Source of the DNA: Alitta virens
Taxonomy: Eukaryota > Annelida > Polychaeta > Phyllodocida > Nereididae
Assembly: GCA_932294295.1 (NCBI GenBank)
Contig: OW028582.1
Coordinates: 3,777,515 to 3,841,514 of the forward strand
Direction of reading: 5' to 3'
DNA length: 64,000 bases
This document shows, piece by piece, positions 40,727 through 48,909 of this stretch. The translations under genes and the position numbers were made by a program. The notes under the pieces were generated by a model. The model worked only from the letters and a program-made list of their open reading frames with translations. It made no database searches and had not been told where the DNA came from. How positions within the stretch are numbered: position 1 is the first letter of the stretch; each line of letters starts with the position of its first letter.

Positions 40727-42134
40727 GTCCAGCCGACTGGACTTGGCTGTGGGGTTGAGTGAGTGGCACCCGTCTGGAACAACAGTCTCATCTTGGTTCT
40801 CGGCCCCGACCCGGATTCAGGTGACATTTCGCTTGGTCGTGGTGTTGATGACTTTGTAGCAGTGAAAGACGTTGCTGTCGTTGTCGTCTTTTTCACAGTG
40901 GTTCGGCAGAGGTTCTGGACCATGGTCTGTCCTGTGGGGGTTGCGTGAAATTCAGGGTGGCTGTGAATTTCATATGCACAGTGACATCGTGGGCGCCGTC
41001 ATTGGGGGATTTTGGATTTTGGTCGAGCACGCTCGGGTTGTTCGTCACTACAACTGACTGGCGCACACTTTACACAACAAGGGGATCCCTGAGGAGCCTG
41101 GATGGGTTGACCTTGCATCCGTATTGATTTGCAGTCATTATTAGCTCTGCTATATATCACTATTGGAGCCTGTATCTCGTCCAGAATCGGCCTTGTCTGG
41201 TAGTATGCGTGTAAGAGGTATAGTACCGCTGCAGGAGTTGGTCTAGTGCGGACAGGTGATCTTGCGCTGACACGCCGCAGCCCGTTGTGGCGCAACAGAT
41301 GACGAAATTGACCTGGTTGTGCCAGAACTGCATCGGACTAGAGTTCCAAGCTTGTACAACATTGTGAGAAGTTACGTTAGGCAGCTGACACTTCTCAGAC
41401 ACATCCGGGTGCCGCGTTTGGATCCATGAAAGTCCAGCCGACTGGACTTGGCTGTGGGGTTGAGTGAGTGGCACTCGTCTGGAACAACAGTCTCAACTTT
41501 GTTCTCGGCCCTGACCTAGATTCAGGTGACATTTCGCTTGGTCGTGGTGTTGATGACTTTGTAGCAGTGAAAGACGTCGCTGTCATTGTCGTCTTTTTCA
41601 CAGTGGTTCGGCGGAGGTTCTGGACCATGGTCTGTCCTGTGTGGGTTGCGTGAAATTCAGGGTGGCTGTGAATTTCATATGCACAGTGACATCGTGGGCG
41701 CCATCATTGGGGGATTTTGGATTTTGGTCGAGCACGCTCGGGTTGTTCGTCACTACAACTGACTGGCGCACACTTTACACAACAAGGGGATACCTGAGGA
41801 GCATGTATGGGTTGAACTTGCATCCGTATTGACTTGCAGTCATTATTAGCTCTGCTATATATCACTATTGGAGCCTGTATCTCGTCCAGATTCGGCCTTG
41901 TCTGGTAGTAAGCGTGTAAGAGGTATAGTACCGCTGCAGGAGTTGGTCTAGTGCGGACAGGTGATTTTGAGCTGACACGCCGCAGCCCGTTGTGGCGCAC
42001 CAGATGACGAAATTGACCTGGTTGTGCCAGAACTGCATCGGACTAGAGTTACAAGCTTGTACACCGTTGTCAGAAGTTACGTTAGGCAGCTGACACTTCT
42101 CAGACACATCCGGGTGCCGCGTTTGGATCCATGA

Positions 42135-42154
42135 AAGTCCAGCCGACTGGACTT
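42135..42154 (+). repeat. Conserved monomer hairpin, 8-bp stem (representative)
   Basis: AAGTCCAG, loop CCGA, then CTGGACTT: a perfect inverted repeat. It occurs in both full-length and short monomers throughout the array. A few units (from about 3614, 8763, 11876, 26301 and 29414) read GTCCTG, which breaks one base pair without a compensating change. Confidence 0.85.
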
Positions 42155-42355
42155 GGCTGTGGGGTTGAGTGAGTGGCACTCGTCTGGAACAACAGTCTCA
42201 TCTTTGTTCTCGGCCCCGACCCGGATTCAGGTGACATTTCGCTTGGTCGTGGTGTTGATGACTTTGTAGCAGTGAAAGACGTCGCTGTCGTTGTCGTCTT
42301 TTTCACAGTGGTTTGGCCGAGGTTCTGGACCATGGTCTGTCCTGAGGGGGTTGCG

Positions 42356-42382
42356 TGAAATTCAGGGTGGCTGTGAATTTCA
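42356..42382 (+). repeat. Second monomer hairpin, 9-bp arms (representative)
   Basis: TGAAATTCA, nine-base loop, TGAATTTCA: perfect arms in the 701-706 bp classes. In the 677/678 class the left arm reads TGGAATTCA, which leaves one mismatch. It is absent from short units. Confidence 0.75.
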
Positions 42383-42559
42383 TATGCACAGTGACATCGT
42401 GGGCGCCATCATTGGGGGATTTTGGATTTTGGTCGAGCACGCTCGGGTTGTTCGTCACTACAACTGACTGGCGCACACTTTACACAGCAAGGGGATACCT
42501 GAGGAGCATGTATGGGTTGAACTTGCATCCGTATTGACTTGCAGTCATTATTAGCTCTG

Positions 42560-42567
42560 CTATATAT
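42560..42567 (+). promoter_or_regulatory. TATA-like motif in full-length monomers (representative)
   Basis: CTATATAT lies inside a segment (AGCTCTGCTATATATCAC) that is almost invariant in all full-length and 677/678-bp monomers; the main variant is AGCTCCGC in some 677-bp units. Short monomers lack it. It fits a TATA box, but no initiator or transcript is visible, and an AT-rich motif could equally mark a protein-binding or nucleosome-phasing site. Confidence 0.25.
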
Positions 42568-43585
42568 CACTATTGGAGCCTTTATCTCGTCCAGAATCGG
42601 CCTTGTCTGGTAGTACGCGTGTAAGAGGTATAGTACCGCTGCAGGAGTTGGTGTAGTGCAGACAGGTGATTTTGAGCTGACACGCCGCAGCCCGTTGTGG
42701 CGCACCAGATGACGAAATTGACCTGGTTGTGCCAGAACTGCATCGGACTAGAGTTCCAAGCTTGTACAACATTGTGAGAAGTTACGTTAGGCAGCTGACA
42801 CTTCTCAGACACATCCGGGTGCCGCGTTTGGATCCATGAAAGTCCAGCCGACTGGACTTGGCTGTGGGGTTGAGTGAGTGGCACTCGTCTGGAACAACAG
42901 TATCATCTTTGTTCTCGGCCCCGACACGGATTCAGGTGACATTTCGCTTGGTCGTGGTGTTGATGACTTTGTAGCAGTGAAAGACGTCGCTGTCGTTGTC
43001 GTCTTTTTCAGTGGTTCGGCCGAGGTTCTGGACCATGGTCTGTCCTGTGGGGGTTGCGTGAAATTCAGGGTGGCTGTGAATTTCATATGCACAGTGACAT
43101 CGTGGGCGCCATCATTGGGGGATTTTGGATTTTGGTCGAGCACGCTCGGGTTGTTCGTCACTACAACTGACTGGCGCACACTTTACACAACAAGGGGATA
43201 CCTGAGGAGCATGTATGGGTTGAACTTGCATCCGTATTGACTTGCAGTCATTATTAGCTCTGCTATATATCACTATTGGAGCCTGTATCTCGTCCAGATT
43301 CAGCCTTGTCTGGTTGTAAGCGTGTAAGAGGTATAGTACCGCTGCAGGAGTTGGTCTAGTGAGGACAGGTGATCTTGCGCTGACACGCCGCAGCCCGTTG
43401 TGGCGCACCAGATGACGAAATTGACCTGGTTGTGCCAGAACTGCATCGGACTAGAGTTACAAGCTTGTACACCGTTGTCAGAAGTTACGTTAGGCAGCTG
43501 ACACTTCTCAGACACATCCGGGTGCCGCGTTTGGATCCATGAAAGTCCAGCCGACTGGACTTGGCTGTGGGGTTGAGTGAGTGGC

Positions 43586-43785
43586 NNNNNNNNNNNNNNN
43601 NNNNNNNNNNNNNNNNNNNNNNNNNNNNNNNNNNNNNNNNNNNNNNNNNNNNNNNNNNNNNNNNNNNNNNNNNNNNNNNNNNNNNNNNNNNNNNNNNNNN
43701 NNNNNNNNNNNNNNNNNNNNNNNNNNNNNNNNNNNNNNNNNNNNNNNNNNNNNNNNNNNNNNNNNNNNNNNNNNNNNNNNNNNNN
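43586..43785. other. Assembly gap of exactly 200 N
   Basis: A run of 200 N separates the last partial satellite monomer from unique DNA. The round number indicates a placeholder inserted during scaffolding, not a measured distance. Satellite arrays commonly end contigs, so the number of missing monomers and the true neighbour are undetermined. Confidence 0.98.
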
Positions 43786-43799
43786 CATGGTTCCTGAAC

Positions 43800-43872
43800 A
43801 GTCAGGTTTGAACTCATACACCCAGAGTCACGACCATAGAAGCTGCCATGTTAACCATTTGGCCAGCCCACC
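43800..43872 (-). mobile_element. tRNA-like SINE fragment
   Basis: On the minus strand a box-A-like TGGTTAACATGG (43846-43857) is followed about 30 bases later by a box-B-like GAGTTCAAACCT (43804-43815). The spacing suits a tRNA-derived pol III promoter. Nothing folds into a clean tRNA, and the element is cut by the gap on its 3' side, so it is most likely a SINE head. Confidence 0.45.
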
Positions 43873-44581
43873 CATGAAACATTGGCAGATATTTTACTTA
43901 TATTTTTAATGACCCAGATAGAATATATAATTTGAAACAGAAAATTTAAAGAATATGGGATTCACTTTCAATATAATATTTCTTTTATGTTATCAGATTT
44001 CCTGGCGATTTTTTAAACCACAAAATTGATTAATTAGCTTTCAGTTTCTTGGAAACAGTCTGGGAAAGCAGAAACGTTATATATAAATTGTCTTTCCTAG
44101 AAAATTACAGAAAAACTAAAATGGACAGATATTCAGATTCATAATGTCAGCTTTTACACATTCAAGGCATTCTATGAAAGACAATTCATATATAAAATTA
44201 CTGGAACAAACAAAGCATACCTACTTCTGTAAATCCGTACTAACTCGAAACTTGTTGGATAGCTTGCAAAATACCTTGGTCTCAGTTACACGCAAGAAAT
44301 GAAATGAAAAAAACCCAGACCATTAGCTTTCTGGCACATCAAAGGACCTCACTGTCATTGCTCTTTAATCGTAGGACATTTCGGCCACAGACAGAAACGC
44401 CCAAATGAAGTTGCCTCCATGCCTGATCTGCCTTGCCTGTCTTTTATAGTCCAGACTGCTGCCAGGGGGTTTGGTTGTTGGCAAAATTATGACACGGTGG
44501 TGTTCTCAAGCTAGCTATCCAGCTAGTAATCCTGTACTGGACTTTTTGAAGATTGTATTGCTTGATCAAAATGGTCCCAGA
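43873..44581. other. AT-rich non-coding DNA, nothing recognised
   Basis: No supportable exon, RNA gene or repeat seen. ORFs here are short and without protein-like composition. Confidence 0.6.
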
Positions 44582-44688
44582 TAGCATTCCAAATCGGCCC
44601 AGAATCGTTTCCACATAGGCCACTGTCATTACAAAATCGTGTTAACATTGCCGACATCGCGTTGACGTTGGAACGATTCAGAATGCTA
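44582..44688. mobile_element. Small MITE-like repeat, copy 1
   Basis: Starts TAGCATTCCAAATCGGCC and ends with GAATGCTA, giving short inverted ends (TAGCATTC/GAATGCTA). A related copy lies at 48773-48892; the two share GCATTCCAA..CGGCCCAG..ATCGTTT..CATAGGCCACTGTC and the right end ACGATT..GAATGCTA. TA at both outer edges would fit a Tc1/mariner-type TA target duplication, but the shared bases extend slightly left (TCCCAGA), so the left edge is uncertain. Confidence 0.5.
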
Positions 44689-45018
44689 ATTCGGGTATAT
44701 CATCAAATAAATCGATTATTTGTGCATGGTATATATGATTTGTAGCACTGTAATAACACAACAAAAAATTTGAGTTTTCAATTTATCCGAGAAATTAATG
44801 AAGCTGACATGTACATCAATGTAATAAATCCCTAACCAAGGAGTTCTGTACATTTGTATATTTTTGCTATACTATCTATCTATTCGATCTACAGAGCTGC
44901 ATGTATCTTCTTCACACATGTGTACACTGCTTCGCTCCACCCAGGTGCAAAATGGGTACTTGGCCTGGGCAGTGCTTATATTAGCTCCAAGCAGATAATT
45001 CTGTGTTTTTAATAGGCA
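44689..45018. other. AT-rich non-coding DNA
   Basis: No feature recognised. Frequent TAT and TTT runs with stops in all frames. Confidence 0.6.
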
Positions 45019-45121
45019 TATCCCTTATAGTCGGGAGTTAACTAACATTTTTGTTGGTTACATCCCGACACCGAAGATGTAAGGAACAAAAATGTTAGTT
45101 AACTCCCGACTATGAGGGATA
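45019..45121. mobile_element. Fold-back element with 46-bp arms
   Basis: Arms 45019-45064 and 45076-45121 are reverse complements at 43 of 46 positions around an 11-base loop. The arms share GGGAGTTAACTAACATTTTT. Such a long, well-matched hairpin fits a fold-back MITE or a recent palindromic duplication. No target duplication was found. Confidence 0.8.
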
Positions 45122-45602
45122 CATAACTCCATTAAACATATATATGTTTGTTTTGTTTTACTTTTATTATCAGAAATACACACTAGCTGAGTCTTATCAG
45201 AAGAGCATGGCTGCACATTGCTCCATATCTCTGAAGCAACAGCACAAGACAGCAGCAGCTCAGCAGACAAACTACAAAATGCAATTAAAACTTTCCACTT
45301 CATATCCAGATGATAATGCCATTTCAGAACACAGCATGAAATAGGCGTTGCTCAAATGGCTGATGGCTCTCGATTTAAAATGTTCATTTTCTAATGATTT
45401 TTGATTTATTACAAAAATAACAAACAGCTCCAATAAACTGGGACAATCGGGCAATGAAATATGGAGAGAAACATTCAAATCCATTTCACCGAGCAATTAT
45501 GGTTAAATGGAGTTAAATTGGTGAATAATTCACTGAAAATTGTTTGTAAATTCTCATCCATGCAAGCTGAATCATGCCTGTTGAACAACAAACATCATAG
45601 AC
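45122..45602. other. AT-rich non-coding DNA
   Basis: Two opposite-strand ORFs of 66-81 codons (45058-45344) overlap each other and the fold-back element and look like chance. No other feature seen. Confidence 0.55.
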
Positions 45603-45629
45603 AGATAGACAGATAGATAGATAGATAGG
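45603..45629 (+). repeat. GATA-type microsatellite (SINE tail)
   Basis: Imperfect repeats of GATA/GACA (AGATAGACAGATAGATAG). Position at the 3' end of the minus-strand SINE indicates it is the element's tail. Confidence 0.8.
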
Positions 45630-45902
45630 GGAAGTGCAGCCCTCTAAGGCAAGTTCTTGTCACTATTGAGGGTTAATTGATGAGGTGAGAGAGAGGAGTC
45701 CACCCATGTTACACATTTACCCCATGGGTGGGATCTTTTACTTGCCTCAGCATAGACACAGAGTACAAGGGACCGATTTAGCATCTCATCCGAACAACAT
45801 CAAGCTGGGATGATGCTCATGGAAGGTTGCCCGGGCCTGTGATTGAACCCGGGTCCTTCAGAAGAGCAGGCGAGCGTCTTTCCACTAGACCACCCAGCTG
45901 CA
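45603..45902 (-). mobile_element. tRNA-derived SINE with conserved-looking body and tetranucleotide tail
   Basis: Read on the minus strand: a tRNA-like head with box A TGGTCTAGTGG (45882-45892) and box B GGGTTCAATC (45841-45850). The body contains GGATGAGATGCTAAA and GGCAAGTAAAAGATCCCA (about 45728-45803). The element ends in a CTAT/TCTA microsatellite tail (about 45603-45629). The body resembles the class of conserved metazoan SINE core domains (Deu or Nin-DC type); this assignment is from memory and untested. Length of about 300 bp is normal for such SINEs. No clear target duplication. Confidence 0.75.
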
Positions 45903-46095
45903 TTATATTTGTTTTTCAATAGGTGTATATATATAAAATATTAAAGAAAACTTCCAACCAATATATATAAACAATATGCTTGATGTCAGTTTACCCACTG
46001 CACCTACAATAAGAAGAAACCCATAGTATGTCATGGTCATCAAATAAAATCTGCTAGATTTCCATTTTCGTAAAAGATCAATATTTAAAGTTCAC

Positions 46096-46277
46096 ATTCC
46101 ATTCATATTCAGCTGAGCAGCAGACCATGTACAAAACGTGTCATAGCGTAATCTTCTTTGCACATACGCAGGTTGAGACATGGCACTAACAAGAGCGGGG
46201 TGTCTTTGGGTGGTCATCCAATCATGTCCTGCTGCTCTTAATCCTCTACCGGTCAATGACTTGTGGCATCAGCCTGT
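46096..46277. mobile_element. Interspersed repeat family R1, copy 1
   Basis: About 180 bp closely matching 58047-58235 over its length and 52082-52185 over its middle. Shared blocks: CATATTCAGCTGAGCA, ACAAAACGTGTCATA, TGAGACATG, CACTAACAAGA, GGGTGGTCATCCAATCATG and CGGTCAATGACTTGTGGC. Box-A/box-B motifs and inverted ends were not seen, so its class is unknown. A 21-T run follows directly (46277-46297). Confidence 0.7.
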
Positions 46278-46297
46278 TTTTTTTTTTTTTTTTTTTT
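46277..46297 (+). repeat. Homopolymer run of 21 T
   Basis: Uninterrupted T run at the right edge of repeat R1 copy 1. It is absent from the other R1 copies, so it is probably a local insertion tail or slippage product. Confidence 0.95.
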
Positions 46298-46448
46298 ATG
46301 GGGGCAAAAACTGAGCAATGTAGCAAAGCTGTTAGAGGCTGGGCATATCACCTATGTGGCAAAATATCATTATTAAAATTTGCAATTGAATGCTGAAAGT
46401 AAAGCAAGGAAATTACGAACGATATACTTGAGCTAATGCATGCAAGGG

Positions 46449-46484
46449 ATTAAATTACTTATTTATTAATTTATTTATTTATTA
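46449..46484 (-). repeat. AATA-type 3' tail of LINE remnant
   Basis: TTTATT repeats on the plus strand, i.e. AATAAATAAATA on the minus strand, lie at the 3' end of the LINE fragment read from 46947 downward. CR1/L2-type LINEs often end in short tandem repeats instead of poly-A. Confidence 0.6.
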
Positions 46485-46620
46485 TGTCACACTTATATAG
46501 CACCAAACCAGTACAAACTACTCTCAGATGCTGTACATGTTAAATTTGTAAAAAGTCAAATAGACACAAGATTAACACAAAATCGAGTTTGATAAAAAGA
46601 GAATTGTATAAAACTAAAAG

Positions 46621-46947
46621 TCACATTATATGGCTATAAGCATCAGTAAACAGAATGGTTTTCAGTCTCTTTTTAAAAGTCGTCAGACACGAAACAGTTC
46701 TCAGCCCATCTGGTAAACAGTTCCAAATTATTGGGGCAACATGAACAAAAGATCTGCCACCATATCTCTTCAACTTAAACGATTTAACAGCGAGAAGATT
46801 TCTATTTGCTGAGCGCAGTGTTCGAGATGGTGTGTAGAGAGTTAACAACTCAGAGAGATATGTAGGTGACAGGTGACTGATTAAGGACATCACCTTGCAA
46901 ATGTTGGATACAAGCAACAGATGAAATAGGTATGTCTGGATGTACAA
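46621..46947 (-). pseudogene. LINE reverse transcriptase C-terminus, 5'-truncated
   Basis: The minus-strand frame of 108 codons holds the typical end of non-LTR retrotransposon ORF2: a YLSELLTLYTPSRTLRSA segment, then KRYGGRSFVHVAPIIWNCLP, then TTFKKRLKTILF before the stop. This order (tyrosine-rich helix, PSR.LRS, YG.RSF...AP..WN.LP, FK..LK..LF) is known from CR1, Jockey and related LINEs. The reverse transcriptase core and endonuclease are missing upstream, as in most LINE copies truncated at insertion. An AATA-type tail follows after about 140 bases of 3' UTR. This is a dead transposon fragment, not a host gene; the exact clade is inferred. Confidence 0.8.
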
Positions 46948-47233
46948 GACAGCGTTACCATTAGAACATCTGGGAACTTTATGTTACAACAGATCTTGTA
47001 TGGCAGAGCAAACAACATGACATCTGAATGAGAATTATAAGTAAATTTATAAAGAGTGACTCTAACGATCTAATATGGTTTTGTCTTTCTTGTTAATCGT
47101 GTATCTTGTGTACGATGTTTAGTTTGAGCATTTTTATGAGCTTCGTGACAACTGGACATTCTTTATGCACCATTTTCCAGAAAAAGCAGTCTCATGTCAT
47201 CATTAAATCTACCTTTTGCAGCTTGTTGAATAT
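46948..47233. other. Non-coding DNA upstream of LINE fragment
   Basis: May include decayed LINE sequence just above 46947, but no further reverse-transcriptase motif could be read. Nothing else recognised. Confidence 0.4.
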
Positions 47234-47376
47234 ATGGCCAAATGTGCCACTTTTCTGTGCATTGGATAAACGCATGGAAACGCAGGGTTTTATGCTAATC
47301 ACAACTAAGCGAAAACCATGCGTTTTCCATGCGTTTATCCAAACGCATGGAAAATGCACGTGGCACATTTGGCCAT
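47234..47376. mobile_element. Inverted-repeat (MITE-like) element, 143 bp
   Basis: Ends ATGGCCAAATGTGCCAC and GTGGCACATTTGGCCAT are perfect reverse complements (17 bp). Inverted similarity continues inward through GGATAAACGCATGGAAA, interrupted by small indels. AAACGCATGGAAAA blocks also repeat directly in the right arm. The two opposing ORFs overlapping it (47106-47417) arise from this symmetry and are not genes. Confidence 0.75.
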
Positions 47377-47580
47377 GTAAACTTAGTGGTCTACATATGC
47401 CCCGTATCACCAATTAAGAGAAAATTGAATGTCTCATATGACACTTTTTAACTCAATAAATAATAACTAAGAATATCAAAACTTTCGCCTGTCACTCTTT
47501 AAGGAGATATTCTTCTTATGTCCGTCATTATTTAAGAGCTTCATTGTCACTTTGTCCCTGGTTAAGAAGGGTAATGTAAC

Positions 47581-47714
47581 ACCACAGGCGTTCGCCAACG
47601 TGATTGCGCAGTGTCAGCTCTTAGCGGTAAAACACTTTACAAATACTATATTAAACAGTAATTTTTACCGCTAAGAACTGATACCGCGCTATCACGTTGG
47701 CGAACGCCTGTGGT
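47581..47714. mobile_element. Fold-back element with about 52-bp arms
   Basis: Arms 47581-47632 and 47663-47714 are reverse complements with about five mismatches around a 30-base AT-rich loop. Outer ends ACCACAGGCGTTCGCCAACG and its complement match perfectly; inner ends share CTTAGCGGTAAAA. The arms are GC-rich against the AT-rich loop and flanks. No clear target duplication. Confidence 0.8.
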
Positions 47715-48385
47715 CACACTGTCGTCAACTCGATTTTGTCGATTTTTACTAATGTAGACTCATAGACTTAATTATCTTTCAACAGTGAAAGAACACAATG
47801 CAATAATTGCAACACAATAAGACTGTTGTAAAAGGAAATCAATATATATATATATATGAATAAATAATGTGTCTCTCTTGGAAAGTAGTTACTTATTTCA
47901 CTATAATTAGTTATATTTCCTGACCCAGAATTTTATCACAAACAAGTAATATCATATATACCTTTGACATTTCTCAGGCTGGTTTGATATTGTGACTGAA
48001 TGGATACTCTCATGACAAACCAATATTAATATTATAAATCTTTTATATTTACATAAGTACATTGTCCTTTATCCCGTGGAATATTGATACACAAAGACAT
48101 CAAAAGATGAAAGAACGTGTAAAATAAGAATCTGAGAGAAGCCTTTTGTTGACTCTTTGGAGAAACAGGATAATAGAAATCTCATTAGTTATGACTGCTT
48201 TGATGTAGTAACTTCATTTTCCAGATAGCATTATTGTATCAAGGGAGTGTTCACTAGTATGGTTACATTTAAAAGCATGTTACTTCATTCAACACATATC
48301 CCAGACAACACGCTAGATAGGCCAAACATCAACATCAACTAATGGCGGCTTATATTGAAATGCTATGCAAAAGTAGAAGTAGTGC
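47715..48385. other. AT-rich non-coding DNA with short AT microsatellite
   Basis: An AT dinucleotide run lies at 47841-47857. No exon or further repeat recognised. Confidence 0.6.
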
Positions 48386-48556
48386 TGGTGGTGGTGGGTG
48401 GATTAGAGCTTTATGTCCTGTATTTCTGAGAGGCAGAGACCATGGCAATGAGATGATAGATGAAACAGCCATCCAACTTAGGCTCAACCAGGAACTGAAC
48501 CCGGGACCCAGTGGTTGGAAGCTTAGAGTGCTACAACTGAGCTAGGCCCCAACCCC
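48386..48556 (-). mobile_element. tRNA-derived SINE family S1, copy 1
   Basis: On the minus strand it starts GGGGCCTAGCTCAGTTG (box A TAGCTCAGTTG), has box B GGTTCAGTTCC (48491-48501), then a body with TTGGATGGCTGTTTCATC and CATTGCCATGGTC, and ends in a CCACCACC-type tail. Three other copies lie at 50121-50292, 56719-56864 and 61089-61275. It lacks the CCTGATGGGCTAATTAG block present in two of them. No target duplication was recognised. Confidence 0.8.
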
Positions 48557-48772
48557 ATATTGTTGCTGCAATTCAATTTTTAATTTTCTTGACTTAATTG
48601 ACAAATAGTTTTTTAGTTTTTTTTTAAGCAGAAATAAAAAAGGTTTATAAAACAAAGAGAGATATCTTTTTACCAAAAGTGAATTATATTTTTTGTGTCA
48701 TCTTGATTATTTGGTACACTTGCCACAGGTGGGCCAGAACTCTGAAAGGCAATACCTTCGTTACATCCCAGA

Positions 48773-48892
48773 CAGCATTCCAAGTTGGCCCAGCATCGTT
48801 TTCATATAGGCCACTGTCGTTACAACGTTGTATTAACATCGTGTATTAACATCGCTAACATCACACCTACGTTGAAACGATTAGGAATGCTA
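48773..48892. mobile_element. Small MITE-like repeat, copy 2
   Basis: Second copy of the family at 44582-44688, here 120 bp with a small internal duplication (ACATCGTGTATTAACATCG). Ends AGCATTCC and GGAATGCT are perfect inverted 8-mers. Confidence 0.5.
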
Positions 48893-48909
48893 CCTGTGTG
48901 AGTGTTTAC

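Larger units (their letters stand above)
42137..42841 (+). repeat. Representative full-length 705-bp monomer
   Basis: A 705-bp unit used here as reference. Internal landmarks in order: an 8-bp-stem hairpin (42135-42154, straddling the chosen start); a pyrimidine-rich GTCGCTGTCGTT stretch; an NcoI-like CCATGG segment that is missing from the 677/678 class; a second hairpin with 9-bp arms (42356-42382); a repeated ATTTTGG motif followed by a small CGAG/CTCG stem (42419-42445); a TATA-like motif (42560-42567); and a third hairpin with 7-bp arms (42776-42806). Other full-length units differ by scattered substitutions and 1-4 bp indels. The 701 class has ACAGT reduced to AGT after the T-run and CTGTCTGACAC in place of CTGACTGGCGCAC. 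The 706 class has one extra G near the GGGGGATCCC site. Confidence 0.9.
1..43585 (+). repeat. Satellite array of mixed-length monomers with higher-order structure
   Basis: One head-to-tail array with no inserted foreign DNA. I used the G of GTCCAG/GTCCTG in a conserved hairpin as monomer start. Starts: 501, 1179, 1880, 2585, 3286, 3614, 4315, 4642, 5319, 5646, 6324, 7029, 7730, 8057, 8763, 9441, 10142, 10847, 11548, 11876, 12577, 12904, 13581, 13909, 14586, 14913, 15591, 16297, 17002, 17703, 18380, 18707, 19385, 20091, 20796, 21497, 22174, 22501, 23179, 23885, 24590, 25295, 25973, 26301, 26979, 27680, 28385, 29086, 29414, 30115, 30442, 31119, 31446, 32124, 32830, 33535, 34236, 34563, 35240, 35567, 36245, 36951, 37656, 38361, 39066, 39394, 40071, 40399, 40727, 41432, 42137, 42842, 43545. 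Length classes: 705 (15 copies), 703 (1), 706 (6), 701 (13), 678 (10), 677 (8), 327/328 (19). It runs off the left edge and stops at an assembly gap. Family identity is unknown; no similarity search was possible. Confidence 0.97.
36245..43585 (+). repeat. Right-hand array segment with simpler monomer order
   Basis: Monomers of 706, 705, 705, 705, 328, 677, 328, 328, 705, 705, 705 and 703 bp, then 41 bp of a further unit before the gap. The regular HOR order of the left part breaks down here. Local variants rare elsewhere appear, such as TACACCGTTG, GTGAGGACAGG and GTACGAGGTAAAG. Three short units lie within 39066-40726, the last two adjacent. Its first three units (706, 705, 705) match 23179-25294 at an offset of 13066 bp. 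Confidence 0.85.

Noticed and set aside
13..43408. Scores of recurring ORFs of 60-135 codons on both strands of the array
   Set aside because: They recur only because the DNA repeats. Monomer lengths of 701, 706, 677 and 328 bp break the reading frame, ORFs overlap on opposite strands, and no domain or start context is recognisable.
1..43585. CRISPR array or rDNA spacer
   Set aside because: No short repeat-spacer pattern, and no rRNA sequence seen in any monomer. An rDNA spacer cannot be fully excluded because the array runs off the window.
43300..43909. ORFs running through the N gap with long X stretches
   Set aside because: Translation across unknown bases is meaningless; they join satellite to unrelated flank.
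45840..45902. Possible functional tRNA gene
   Set aside because: A and B boxes are present, but the acceptor stem does not pair and a SINE body with a microsatellite tail follows.
47106..47417. Two opposing ORFs of 103 and 73 codons
   Set aside because: Both span the inverted-repeat element at 47234-47376 and mirror its symmetry.
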